Notes under the pieces: generated by a model
Seen by the model: only the letters and a program-made list of their open reading frames with translations
What the model was told of the DNA's origin: nothing
Databases searched by the model: none
Source: Pictodentalium vernedei
Taxonomy: Eukaryota > Mollusca > Scaphopoda > Dentaliida > Dentaliidae
Length of the DNA stretch: 64,000 nt
Reading direction: 5' to 3'
NCBI GenBank assembly: GCA_031216915.1
Contig: CM062296.1
Span: forward strand, 667,820,753 to 667,884,752
Position numbers and translations under genes: made by a program
Shown here: piece by piece, positions 30,237 to 41,052 of the stretch
Layout of the letters: each line of letters starts with the position of its first letter
Numbering within the stretch: position 1 is the first letter of the stretch

Positions 30237-30692
30237 AAATTAAATTTTTCAAAATATTTCAACAAAACCATATATTGTGTGAGTTTTGTGAACAATAGCC
30301 AGGATTATACTTTTGAAGGGTAGCAGAGAATTTTGGGGCAGGAAAGAGTTAAGTCTTCACCTAATGAATCAGGGACATCCACCTGCATAATTTACAAATT
30401 GAGCAGTTGAATAAATATTATTTTATAAAAAACTTCAACAAAACCATATCATGTGACACTCACTGGAATGTACTTGTTGAGCTTGTTCCAATGAGATGGT
30501 CACATGATATGGTTTTGTTGAAATTTTTGGAAAGATTTGAAAAAAATACTATTTAAAATAATAAATTTTGATATTGTCCTCATTGGGTAAAGGTTAAACT
30601 AACTGCTTTGTGGTGACTAGATGAAATCTTATACAGGCATTTTACCTGCTTTTGCATATCTTCAATGCAAGAGAAATTTTCCAGCCAAATAT
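30237..30692. mobile_element. Subfamily B MITE, reversed, plus a fragment
   Basis: A nearly complete copy lies between TTAA at 30349 and TTAA at 30594. It runs in reverse orientation, with AACAAAACCATATCATGTGA and its complement around a damaged core (GAATGTACTTGTTGAGCTTG). A short piece of the same arm (TTTCAACAAAACCATATA) at 30258-30285 is a second, truncated copy cut by the end of family F. Confidence 0.7.
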
Positions 30693-30928
30693 GTAAACTT
30701 TTTACCTAACATGAAAAGCAGAGGGCACAAAATTCTTGAATAACTAATTTTTTTAATTTTTTGTCTCAAAAACATAGGTTATGACCCCTCTTTGGAATGA
30801 GACTGTTCCAAAGAGGGATCATACCCGATGTTTTTTTGACAAAACATGAAAAAAATAATGAAAATTAATTGGTGATTTTTGTGAATAGTGCTGGCCGGTT
30901 TTGGCCCTTACGTTGGGTAAAGGGTTAA
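30693..30928. mobile_element. TTAA-type MITE, subfamily A
   Basis: It has the right TTAA (30925-30928), GGTAAAGGG, and typical arms (CTAACATGAAAAGCAGAGG, TTGTCTCAAAAACATAGG). The left TTAA has mutated to TAAA and the central palindrome is eroded (GGAATGAGACTGTTCC). It is an older copy. Confidence 0.75.
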
Positions 30929-31740
30929 ATCTGTCTTCACACCTCAGTCTCAGACAGGAGCTGAATAATATCTACTCATATCCCTGTATATTTTTTTTTC
31001 TTCAAAATCTTATTTATGCTTATAATTTATTAATAATGACAAATTCTTTCATTCCATGTAAACAAAGTATGAAAATATAAAAAAAAAAGAGAAAAGTAAT
31101 TATCATACAACAACCTCACCAAATTAGAAAAAAGAACTTAGTGATTAATAAAAACGCATTTGCCATTTTTTTAATGGCTCATCAAAACGCAAAGCAGAAA
31201 AAAACGATAAACAAAAAGTATTTTCCATCTTCAATATGTTTCAAAGTGAGCAAACGAAAAAAAAAAGAAATAAATAATTAATACAGTGCAATCTGTTGGA
31301 AGAATAGTCAAAATTCTTTATAAAACATGTTCAAAACATGTAAATATTCCAAGCTCTAGAATTTTCTGTAAATACAGTAGAACCCTGTTAACAGAATAGC
31401 CACTTTACCAATATCAATGATATAATGGTAAAAAAACTGCCAGCACTATACACAAAAAGCTCCTTTCAAATCTGATTACTTTTTCATTTTTCATCTCCAA
31501 AAGTTTGCGTATGACCCCCTCATTAGGATGAGTTCATGCTTCACTTAATGCGACAGCCAAAAATAACCAGCATTATTCACAAAAATCTTCATTAAAATTT
31601 TATAATTTTTTCAATATTTGCTCTACAAGCATAGCTTACAGTCCCTCATTGGAACGTGCTTTTAAAGAAAAATACTACAATCTATCAAAATCTTATTCTG
31701 AAACTGCTAGATTAAGCAGATCTCTAAACTCAGTATCCAT
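30929..31740. other. A-rich intron sequence with repeat M and MITE fragments
   Basis: Mostly A/T-rich sequence. AACAGTAGAACCCTGTTAAC-like sequence at 31374-31415 is one end of repeat M. At 31480-31650 two decayed MITE fragments (GACCCCCTCATTAGGATGAG, GTCCCTCATTGGAACGTGC) can be seen. No exon. Confidence 0.45.
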
Positions 31741-33120
31741 CCAAGTACTGTCAAACAAGATGTAACAGATGAGTGAAATGGCAAAGCTGAAGATCAGAGG
31801 TCCCAATGTTATTTGGTGAAACTTCAACATAACAGCATTGTGTGTGCACAACGTCTGATCAATCCATGCATTTATAATGTAGATGTTGATACACAAATGG
31901 TGTAAGTTTAAAGGTCATTGTAAATGGCAACTGTTTCACAGAAATGAATGCTAATTGATGGCTCTTATCAAGAGGTCTTGCCTAATGAGCACACCAAGAT
32001 CAAAAACAATCATATTATAAATGTGCCCTGTCGACCATGTCAAAGAAGAATGTTGATGCACAAATGCAATAAATTCAAAGGTTCTTGCTAACAGCAACAG
32101 TTTTTGATGGAAATGAAAAGAAAATTGATACCTCCCATCTTGGTCACCCTGAATAAGCATACCAAGTTTCAAAACAACCCAATAATGAATGCACCCTCTG
32201 AGGCGTGCCAAAGGAAGATGTTACTGCACAAATGCGTAAGTTTGAAGGTCATTGCGAGAGGCAATGTTTTTTTTATCCTTTTTTTATGGAAATTCATAAA
32301 TATGCCCTGTAGAGAGTGCCAGAGGGATTGGTTGCTGCACAAATGCACTAAGTTTAAAGGCTAACACTCACAACAATGTTTTTTTATGGAAAAGAAAGAA
32401 AATCAAAAGCTTCCATCTAGAGGTCACCCTGAACGTGCATACCAAGTTTCAAAGCGATCTGATCATAAATGTGCTCTGAAGGGCATGCCAGAGGAATATA
32501 TTGATATCTGACTAAATTAAGTTTGAAGGTTGTTGCCAATGCCAACGATTTTTAATGGAAATGGAAGAGAATCGAACGTTCCTATCTAGAGATCACCCCA
32601 AACAAGCATACCAGGTTTCAAAGCGGTCCTCCGATCATAAATGTGCTCTGTAGGGTGTGCCAAAGGGAAATATTCATGCCTAAGTAAACAAAGTTCAAAG
32701 GTCAATGCCAACGGCAACATTTTTTGATGGAAATGGAAGAAAATCGATAGCTCCCATCTAGAGGTCACCTCAAACAAGCACGCCAAGTTTTAAAATGATT
32801 CAATCATAAATGTTCCCTGCAGAGTGTGCCAAAGGGAAATATTCATGAATAACTGCACTAAGTTCATCAAAGGTTGTTGACAGTGGCAACTATTTTTGAC
32901 AGAAATGAAAGAAAAAATTCCAGCAAGAGGATCACAGATCCAGAAGTCGAGTTTTGACATTAAATTCCGAAGAAATAAGCTATTTGTAGCAACAGTGACC
33001 CTGACCTTGGAGTCCCAGACTCCGAAATCAATAGGTGTCTTCCCTTCCTATAGGGTAACTCTGGTAGAAGATTGGTAAAGGTGCTTCAAATAGAACTAAA
33101 GTTATTGCCTGGAAACCAAT

Positions 33121-33583
33121 TTGTCACAAAATATTCTATTTATAGTAACAGTGACCTTGATCTTGGAGTCCCAGACTCCGAAATCAATAGGTGTCTTCCC
33201 TTCCTATAAGGTAACCTCTGGTATAAGTTTGGTAAAGGTGTGTCAAATAGAACTAAAGTTATTGCCCGGAAACCAATTTGTCACAAAATATTCTATTGAT
33301 AGTAACAGTGACCTTGACCTTGGGGCCCCAGATTCCGAAATCGATAGGTGTCTTCCCTTCCTATAGGGTAACCTGTTGTATAAGTTTGGTGAAGATACAC
33401 TGAATAGAACTAAAGTTATTGCCCGGAAACCAATTTGTCACAAAATATTCTATTTATAGTAACAGTGACCTCGGCCTTGGAGTCCCAGACTCCAAAATCA
33501 ATAGGTGTCTTCCCTTCCTATAGGGTAACCTCTGGTATAAGTTTGGTAAAGGTGTGTCAAATAGAACTAAAGTTATTGCCCGG
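33121..33583 (+). repeat. 157-bp tandem repeat of element H
   Basis: Three consecutive units with an exact 157-bp spacing and few differences. The unbroken unit sequence reads GCCCGGAAACCAATTTGTCA across the unit junction, which supplies the empty target site for the DIRS copy that interrupts the array. Confidence 0.92.
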
Positions 33584-35488
33584 AAATCTAAATTTTATAG
33601 TAAATTTCCTTTCTTATTATACCTACCACAATTGTTTACTACAGGCTTGCACTACAGTGGAAGTCCCTAACTCGGATAAAATACTCTCTATTTTTGCCCT
33701 TCCCAAGCAAGTTGGGAAAGAAAAGCAACAGGAAGGCTCTTAGAGAGAACCTGAGTGAGTAAGGAGAGGGCCTCCCTAAGCTCACTGCCTGTACCGACCG
33801 GTTCGACAGGGGAGCGAACCGGCAAAGTGGCTTCACCTCTGACCCTCTTAACCAGCGAAGGGTCACGATCCTCCAAAACACCCGATGCGGGACGACAGGC
33901 GGCAGCCAAAACATCTGAAGGCAGACGTGTATAGGGGTACGATGCACCCCGAGGATCAATATTGCGAGAACTCATGAGAGTCACCGCGGACCTCTGCGGG
34001 GCAGAAGGTCCAGGCTGCACAAAAAGCGTTGGTCCCCCAAAACTGGTCGTGTGACCAGAGTGAGTGGACGGAAACGCCACGGAGTTCATAGTGTTTCCAC
34101 TACGAACATCCGAATCCAAAGACACAACTGTGGTACTCGACGGCGACGAGACCACAGCGATGGGCTCTGCCGGCAGCCCCTTCCGACTTCGCCGAGTTGA
34201 AGCCAGGGAAGGCTGGGGCCGATATCCCACGTCTACAGTATCGGACAGTTCTGCAGTCCCCTGCAGCGAAAAGCCGAGGCCAGCTGAAACAGACAATGAA
34301 GCAGACGGACCAGCAGCAGTAGTAGATACGTCGAGAGTCGTTGAGGCTGGTGAAATAGTGGAGAGAGCACACCGGCTCGGCTCTGAAGGAGGAGTCACAA
34401 CCCTAGTGACAGCCTCAGATGTCGACTGGAGGGGGACCGTAGTCCCGGAACCAGGCATCTCTACACCAGAACACTCAACGGCTCCCGCAGTATCCACCAC
34501 AGGAAAAGACTGCACATCCCCCACGGAGGAGGAATAACTCTCACCAGACAAAGTCGGCTCGGGAGGCCCCGAACGACCACGTTCTCCTTTCCCGCGGGAG
34601 CGGGAGGCACGGCCACGAGAACGAACGACACGATTTACAGACGCCCAAAAGGTGGAAGACCATGTTCCACAGACACCACACAGCCGCTCGGCCGAACACC
34701 CATTACAGGAGGAACACGACGAATGTACATCGTCCACATGCTTAGGCAGCAGACACTGCCCACAAGGAATTGTCCTAGGCATGAAAGAGGTGAGAGGAGC
34801 AGAGAAGGTGAGATCAGAAAACAGAACACCCCCAAAGAGAGAAAGGTGACAGAAACAAAGACCCCAGACGGTCGACCGGGAACCACCCAACAGGAAGACT
34901 ACTCTCAACAGAAAGAAGAAACACTGTAGGAGTGGTAGCCCGCTGACACCTAACTCTAACACAATTAGAAAATTTTGCAAAAAAAGCATTAACAATAATT
35001 GTGAAATAATCTAAGTCCGAACCGCGTGGCCCGCGAAATTCGCGCGCGACTCGAGAGAGAGCAAATAAATATACATTATGGACATATAATAGAAAAAAGA
35101 GAATATAAAACACTGTTCCTGAGAATACAAAGGATACACTGTGGTATAATGAATCAGGAATCATCAAACATCGAGCTGGTGGAACACTGATAAGTGTGCA
35201 AAAACATCTCGACACGAAGCGCATTTTAAAAAGAATGAGTCTTTAGAGACGGTATATGCGCACTGGCAACGGAAGTCGTGGAGTTGTACTTGGGAGAGAG
35301 CGTCCCGTACTGGGTCTGCGCCGGTTGCACTCGACCCAGTTTTGGCTTATTTTTATTGGTGCTTTTGCACCACTTTTCTTTCCCAACTTGCTTGGGAAAG
35401 ACAAAAATAGAGAGTATTTTATCCGAGTTAGGGACTTCCACTGTAGTGCAAGCCTGTAGTAAACAATTGTGAGTAGGTTGATAAGAAA
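33584..35488 (-). mobile_element. Internally deleted DIRS copy (non-autonomous)
   Basis: It has the same outer ends as the full element: AAATCTAAATTTTATAG at the left and GTTGATAAGAAA at the right. About 140 bases of the left end are joined to the N-terminal half of Gag at 33723-33725 through the three shared bases AAG; relative to the full copy about 4.6 kb is missing. The internal complementary region, recombinase, RT/RNase H and the C-terminal half of Gag are gone. The right terminal repeat is complete (to 35471). Identity to the full copy is very high. Insertion is into element H between GCCCGGAAA and CCAATTTG. Confidence 0.93.
33688..34782 (-). pseudogene. Truncated DIRS Gag
   Basis: The N-terminal part of the DIRS Gag from the same ATG context as the full copy (MPRTIPCGQCLLPKHVDD at 34782) through the Cys-rich region and most of the Ser/Thr/Pro-rich middle. 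It is cut after the TQVLSKSLPVA segment, where the frame runs on for about ten residues into the left terminal repeat and stops. Roughly 360 residues of Gag remain. The RG-rich nucleic-acid-binding tail is missing, so it is probably non-functional even if expressed. Confidence 0.85.
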
Positions 35489-35912
35489 CCAATTTGTCAC
35501 AAAATATTCTATTTATAGTAACAGTGACCTTGATCTTGGGGCGCAAGACTCTGAAATCGATAGGTGTCTTCCTTTCCTATAGGGTAACCTCTGGTATAAT
35601 TTTGGTAAAGGTGCATCAAATAAAACTAAAGTTATTGCCCGAAAACCAATTGTTTACGTCCGCCGCCCTCCGCCCGCCACCCACCCACCACTTCATCAAA
35701 CTATAAGTCGAGTTTGACTTCGTCAAAACTCGACTAATAAATTGATAGCTCCCAACTACAGGTCACCTCAAACAAGCATATCAAGTTTCAAAGTGCTCCG
35801 ATCATAAATACGACCTGTGTGTGATGTGCCAAAGGAAATTGTGTACGTACGTATGCCGACAGACAAGAAGTGACAGCAATAGCTCAGCTGGACTTTGTCA
35901 AGTTGAGCTAAA

Positions 35913-36119
35913 AATCCAAGTTGGCTGCTATGGTGGCCATATTGGATATGGCAGAAAAATGATTATCGAAAGGAACCTTCTTGTAGTCACCACTAATCCA
36001 CCAGAAAAAAATAGGACACATGGTTAATTCCATTTATAGGTTATTCACAGACAAGCAAAAGCGAACAGACAGATGGATGGACAGATGAGGTGACATGGTC
36101 ATACCATACTATGACCCAC
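35913..36119. other. Spacer with weak HINE-like features
   Basis: GGTGGCCATATTGGATATGG and ACAGACAGATGGATGGACAG suggest a remnant of another hairpin-ended element ending near CCCCAGAAAGGGGCC (36119-36133). Confidence 0.35.
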
Positions 36120-36470
36120 CCCAGAAAGGGGCCATATGAAAACAACATTAGAAACTATCTTTTCCTGCCAACCAAATAGAGCACCTGCTTTCGAACACTC
36201 TACAGTACATGGAGAGTGTATTACCTCTAAATCACCCACAGAGTTGAGAATCCATTCAAGTAATAATTGCAAATTTGTTGCAAAGCATAACAATCACAAG
36301 CAAAGTTCCAGCCAGTGGTTAAATCCGGAGGTCCACTGGCTGGAACATTGCCAGTGTTTTTGCCCACAGGTACAGAATTTGAAAGTGATACTTTGGGTGA
36401 TAACTCCACTCCAGAGGTGATTTTGGTACAATCCACTCTCCACGTACTGTAAGTGAGATCCAATTTATGA
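36120..36470. repeat. Palindromic element U
   Basis: The left arm (ACAGTACATGGAGAGTGTAT, CCTCTAAATCACCCACAGAG) is matched in reverse by the right arm (GGGTGATAACTCCACTCCAG, CAATCCACTCTCCACGTACT). An inner hairpin is TTCCAGCCAGTGG with CCACTGGCTGGAA (36306-36345). It is a single copy in the window, class unknown. Confidence 0.6.
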
Positions 36471-37336
36471 CTGGCTAGTTAACTGTTTGAGTTCTGTAAA
36501 CCATATTCAGGTTTTTTTCTTGTGTGCAGATAACACAAATTAAAGGCTTCGTATTCTGTACATGTGTTTCCTATTTTCTTTGATGCAATGTTATTTAATA
36601 TGTATGGATTTGCCTCTCGCATATATTGTAACAAGGAAAAGCCATGTGGACAAATTTTGATAACCAATAATAATTTAGCACTCTACCAGTTCACAGAATA
36701 ACCATTTTAATTCTACACAATTGTCAAAAAACAAAATAATTTACAACATCTTTAGTGCAAATTTAAACTGTTAACTGCATATAGGTTATAAAGTAAATCA
36801 TGGTTATTTCAACATAGTTGTGATCTTTCAAAGGTTTATTCCAACAATCTGTAAAGTTCTTTCTTTTTTGGCTTCATTACTTTCATTTTAGGCACTCAAT
36901 CTATTATATTTTGTTTGAATAAGCTCCATGAGCTCAGTCAAAAAAAGATATAATAGATTAAATACTTAACCAATGCACAATTATGTAAAGAAAACCCCAC
37001 AATTTCAAGCTGTAATGTTTTCCCATAATGCAACTAAGAATTGAACCACTTCAATCTTGTTTGACAAGAGCTCATTGAGTTATGTCAAACATGACTGAAT
37101 TGGTTAAATTCCAAGTAACATAATGGAAAAATGTGCAGTTTCAAATTTTGAAATCAGTGTGCCAAACATTTATGTATTATCATTAGAATATCTGGGATTG
37201 ACAAAGTGAACTGGATATTCCTGCGATAGCAAATTTTGCATAAACAAAGAGAATGTCCAATCAGTGGTGTTCTATGAAAGAAATTTGCAGATGATTTTGG
37301 TGCACTCATATGAACAAAACATATGCTATTTTTTTA
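36471..37336. repeat. Repeat M copy and unclassified intron
   Basis: Positions 36690-36965 carry repeat M (AATTTAAACTGTTAACTGCA, TAGGCACTCAATCTATTATA-like core with AAGATATAATAGATTAAAT). At 37045-37105 a small palindrome (CAATCTTGTTTGACAAGAGC with TGTCAAACATGACTGA) repeats the core motif. The rest shows nothing recognised. Confidence 0.45.
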
Positions 37337-37740
37337 GGCCTAAAAAAATAAAAAATCTGTTTCTCAGGCCCTCCCGCATGGTCCTTTTGGCTGCCACATA
37401 CTCTCTTTTTATAACCAATTTAAACTTAAAAAAAAATAAAAATTAAATGGTTCATGTCTGATATTATACCCAAGTTAAAAAAATTGATGAATTTGTCCTT
37501 TGAGTGCAAGAAGGCTTTGCAATGCTTTAGCATTGCAAAGCCTTCTTGCACTCAAGGGATGAAATACACCACCACCCATGCTATTCTGTAGATTATGAGG
37601 CCTAAAACTTAAACCAAGAACATGAACTTTTAATGGCAAAGAAGTAATTACTGAAATAAAAAATAAAATAAAAAACCGCCCGCCCGCATGCAATTTCACA
37701 AATAATGGCTTGAGAAACAGAAGATCTACTTTGTGTGGCC
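37337..37740. mobile_element. Inverted-repeat element P (copy 2, complete)
   Basis: It is bounded by AGGCCTAAAAAAATAAAAAA, CTGTTTCTCAGGCC and GGCTTGAGAAACAGAAGATC. The central palindrome GCAAGAAGGCTTTGCAATGC with its complement (37505-37552) is nearly perfect. It serves as the reference copy for P. Confidence 0.7.
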
Positions 37741-38397
37741 TTACTATTCTTTTAAGTCCATCATGCACTTGGCATTCCAGGATTTTAAAGAACTCATCCA
37801 TTTTTATAATTTTAGGCAGCTGAGGCCTATTTTCCACTATCAAAAACATTTTTACAGGATGAATCAGAAAAGAAATAAAATCACAAAATATTTCAATTTT
37901 TTTTTCAAGAGAAGAAAAAGTATATGAAGTAATGAATATAAAAGTGACCACTAAATGAGATGGAACTGACTAAACTAACAGTGGATAAACCTACTAAAGT
38001 TGTATCCAGACATGTCAGATTTGTTTAAAGTTAAAACAATAATTTGTGAGTGTCTTACTCCCCCATTCCCCCTAAAAAAGGCATATTAAAATAATAAATA
38101 AGAAATGGTTGTTTAAAAATATTGCTAATTTTTTTTAAAAATTGTACAGTTGCCAACCACTTGACAAACAATAAAATCCTTATTTTAAACTTTTCTTCTC
38201 CCAAGATGCTGATTACATACATTCACTGTAATGAAATACACAAACTCATTGAAATGATGATTACACAAACTCATTCAAATGGTGATTACGCAAACTCATT
38301 AAAATGGTGCTAATTTAAAGTATGTTTTAAAAGAGTACGGAGTGAAGGATTAATGCTGGAAAATAAAATCCTTAACTATTTGCCTACATCAGTCTGA
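37741..38397. other. Unclassified intron sequence
   Basis: AT-rich, no exon. Three short iterations of ACAAACTCATTnAAATGnTGATTAC lie at 38240-38310. Confidence 0.4.
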
Positions 38398-38679
38398 TTA
38401 ATCCTTTACCCAACACACTGGGTATCAAAATTAATTATTTCAATTGTTGTTTTTTAAATTTTTCAAAACATTTAAATAAACTGATATCACGTAACCCTCA
38501 TTGGAACAAGCTCGATGAGTTCATTTGAATGAAGGGTCACATGAAAATGTTTTGTTAAAATGTTTTGAAAAATATTTTCTATATTTTTTAGATGCAACTA
38601 TCTGATGTATATTTTTTTCAATTGCTTAATTTGTAAATTACACAGGCAGATGCAGTCAATTCATTTGGTACATGTTTAA
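38398..38679. mobile_element. TTAA-type MITE, subfamily B, decayed
   Basis: TTAA at 38398-38401 and 38676-38679. The left end TCCTTTACCC and arms (AAATAAACTGATATCACGTA, AAGGGTCACATGAAAATG) match subfamily B, and the core GGAACAAGCTCGATGAG is partly lost. The right end has decayed to GGTACATG. Confidence 0.65.
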
Positions 38680-38695
38680 ATTAGGAAAGATCATT

Positions 38696-38812
38696 TGTTT
38701 CTGACTATTTCTTGAGTTATGAACCCCAAAAAACAAAGGCCAAACTGTGTAAATGGGCATAGCCCTATGTTTGTCCTTTGTTTTTTGGGGTTCATAAATC
38801 AAGTAATAGACA
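38696..38812. repeat. Palindrome T beside a DIRS insertion
   Basis: TTATGAACCCCAAAAAACAA at the left faces TTGTTTTTTGGGGTTCATAA at the right, with outer TTTCTGACTATTTCTTGAG and CAAGTAATAGACAGAAA. The old DIRS copy begins immediately at the last AAA (38814-38816). Confidence 0.75.
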
Positions 38813-38816
38813 GAAA

Positions 38817-40056
38817 TTTACATTTTATAGTAAATTTCCTTTCTTATTATACCTACTGCAATTGTTTACAACAGGCTTGTACTACAGTGGAAGTCCCAAA
38901 CTCGGAAAAATACTCTCTATTTTCTTCTTTCCCAAGCGATTTGGGAACGAAAAGTGGTGCAAAGCGCCTAGAAAAAATAAGCCAAAACTGGGTTGAGTGC
39001 GACCGGCACACACTAAGTAGGGGACACTCTTCCCCTTGTACTAATCCATGACTTCAGGAACCAGTATGCAGATGTATAACCAACGTGTCATTCTACTGAA
39101 TCTGCTAACATTGTATTTATGTGATTAATGGGGAGGAAGGATTCTTACCCAACAAAGAAGACGGGAGGGCCTCCACATAGACAATTGTGGTAGGTATAAT
39201 AAGAAAGGAAATTTACTATAAAATTTAAATTTCTTATCAACCTACCTTACAAGTGTTTACAACAGGCTGAATAGACAATAGGAGGAAGGAATCACATAAC
39301 CAACCCCCACATAACCCGACTGTGCTGGAACTGCGGACAGAAGAAGAGTTCCCTAGACCTTTTAAACCATAGCATCACAACCATTAGTAAATGACAATGG
39401 GAGATGAGGCATATGGCCCTGTGTGACAAGTAGACAGAAAGGACAGTACCAAGAACAGAGCTGGAATTGACCTTGGGAGAACCCTAATGGCTAGGGTTGA
39501 TGACAACCTGAGCAGAAGAAAAGAGGGTCTAAAGAAAAAAGGTTCTCAGACTGCTCATGCAACTGACGCAGATGGGTGGAGAAAGTAGAAGCATTTCTCC
39601 AGTAGGCTGCCTGCATAACATCTGACAACTGACGGAGTTAGCATAAACCCAGGAGGTAGACAATGCACGCACCTCGTGGGCAGAAAAGTGATTAGTTACA
39701 TAATCTTCAGTCGCTAGACGAGCGTACGGCGTGCGAATAGCAAGACAAATCCATCTAGAAATGGATTGAGGAGAGATCTTCTGTCGACCAGTGATAAGGG
39801 ACAGAAAGAATCGTTTCCTGCCTTTCCTAGTGAACTGTGTCTGGTTGAGGTAAATGCGAAATGCACAAATCGGACACAGCAAAGGGCGATTACCCTCAGC
39901 AGAAGGAAGAGCCCTGATACAGATTGGAGGTGAAGTAGTTTCTGGCATTTGATTCTTGGCCAGAAAGGAGCAATCAGTGGTAAAGTAAACCTTTGGCAGA
40001 GCTCCTGAAAAAGGCTGGATCAACAGAGAGGGCATGAAGCTCACTAACCCTTCTGG
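38817..40056 (-). mobile_element. Old truncated DIRS copy, divergent subfamily
   Basis: It holds a left terminal repeat (38817 to about 39080), an internal complementary region (39179-39267, again with one central TTT between halves) and the C-terminal part of the recombinase. Everything beyond the first catalytic Arg box is missing at 40056, where an unrelated tandem repeat starts. It differs from the full copy at roughly one in six bases, so it represents an older or separate lineage. The left terminal stem-loops are preserved in position. Confidence 0.88.
39529..40056 (-). pseudogene. DIRS tyrosine recombinase remnant
   Basis: The C-terminal half of the recombinase. RRVSELHALSVDP (box I) is at the broken end in one frame. 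A frame shift of the kind seen at AAAGTAAACC (about 39980) follows, then TTDCSFLAKNQMPETTSPP through SAHEVRALSTSW (His and Arg of box II intact). A single-base loss near 39632 shifts the frame before the catalytic Tyr. It cannot encode an active enzyme. Confidence 0.85.
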
Positions 40057-40640
40057 GTCGCTGCATGCAATTGAATCGGCAAACAGGAAGTGGCTGCACG
40101 GCAGATCTGAAAATTGCATAACGATACAACTGATCATTATCAGGCTCCAGATGAAATATAAAATCAATCCCTTGCATAGAAGCCGAGAAAAGTTTGACGA
40201 AAAATTTCAATGTTCAGTGGGTACAGTAAAATTTCAAAGTACCGGCAAACAGGAAGTGGCTGCACGGCAGATCTGAAAATTGCTTACACGATACAACTCA
40301 TCATTATGAAGCAGCAGTCCAAATATAAAATCAATCCCTTGCATAGAAGCCGAGAAAACCTTGACGGAAAATTTCAATGTTCAGTGGGTACAGTAAAATT
40401 TCAATGTATCGGCAAACAGGAAGTGGCTGCATGGCAGATCTGAAAATTGCTTACACGATACAACTCATCATTATGAAGCAGCAGACCAAATATAAAATCA
40501 TTCCCTTTCATAGAAGCCAAGAAAACTTTGACGGAAAAAGTGTTTCTGATGGACGGATGGACGGACTGATGGATGGACGGACGGACGGAGTCGAGCAGTT
40601 ACTAGACCTGCTCTGCCGATGGCGACGCAGGTAAAAAAAG
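40057..40640 (+). repeat. Tandem repeat X, about 167-bp unit, with hairpin end
   Basis: Three units start with TCGGCAAACAGGAAGTGGCT (about 40075, 40241 and 40408) and carry CGATACAACTCATCATTATG and CTTGCATAGAAGCCGAGAAA. The array ends with GATGGACGGATGGACGGACT, a GACGGACGGAGTCGAG stretch and the small hairpin GAGCAGTTACTAGACCTGCTC region (about 40593), like the other hairpin-ended families. Confidence 0.7.
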
Positions 40641-40729
40641 AAATACTTTAGCCAATCATTTTGCCTGAAAATGCATGAGCAGAAGAAATGTATAATTTTT
40701 TGAAAAGTACTGTGATCTACAAAAAAAAA

Positions 40730-40956
40730 CTAGAGGTACTGTGAGCAAGCTCACAAAGTTATACCCCCCGTGCCTGTCAGAACGGAATTATATTGCTTCA
40801 TGCACATCTTCATATGGAGTTCTTCCATTGTGTAAAGTTTCATGAAAATTCTTTAAATGGTTTAGGAGGGGTTGCGCTTATAAGGATGGACAGACAGACA
40901 GACGGACGGACAGGGTGATTCCTATATACCCCCCAAACTTTGTTTGCGGGGGGTAT
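40730..40956 (+). mobile_element. Hairpin-ended element, family A (copy 3, short)
   Basis: CTAGAGGTACTGTGAGCAAG start with the GTGAGCAAGCTCAC hairpin and ATACCCCCCGTG. It has a single body unit, GGACAGACAGACAGACGGAC, GGGTGATTCC and the end hairpin TATACCCCCC with GGGGGGTATA. At 227 bp it is the minimal member of the family. Confidence 0.75.
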
Positions 40957-41052
40957 AACAACCACTGAATTCTGACACACCTCTAACCTCTCCTTCCAAT
41001 CCAAGCAATTTTTCTATTATATCTTATTTGACAGAGCTGTGTGTGCTCTGCA

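Larger units (their letters stand above)
32921..35736 (+). mobile_element. Hairpin-ended element H, nested in G and split by a DIRS copy
   Basis: The 5' hairpin GGATCACAGATCC (32929-32941) is followed by AGTCGAGTTTTGAC (32945-32958), which is the exact reverse complement of the last 14 bases of the 3' hairpin. The body has 157-bp units (TTGTCACAAAATATTCTATT at 33121, 33278 and 33435; GTCTTCCCTTCCTATAGGGT), with the next unit cut at 33586 and resuming at 35489. The 3' hairpin AGTCGAGTTTGAC-TTC-GTCAAAACTCGACT (35706-35735) is followed by AATAAA. Confidence 0.72.
31741..35912 (+). mobile_element. Hairpin-ended element, family G (copy 1), host to nested insertions
   Basis: It starts with the same leader as copy 2 (GAAATGGCAAAGCTGAAGAT, AACATAACAGCATTGTGTGT), then tandem units with GGAAATGGAAGAAAATCGAT, AGCTCCCATCTAGAGGTCAC, CATACCAAGTTTCAAAGCG and GTGCCAAAGGGAAATATT. 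The array breaks at about 32920, resumes at 35736 (ATTGATAGCTCCCAACTACA) and ends in the hairpin AGCTCAGCTGGAC with GTCAAGTTGAGCT (35881-35909). The 2.8 kb between belongs to element H with a DIRS copy inside. Confidence 0.68.

Noticed and set aside
29071-30252. Series of open frames of 70-123 codons on both strands
   Set aside because: They are repeated translations of the family F tandem units and shift between frames with each unit.
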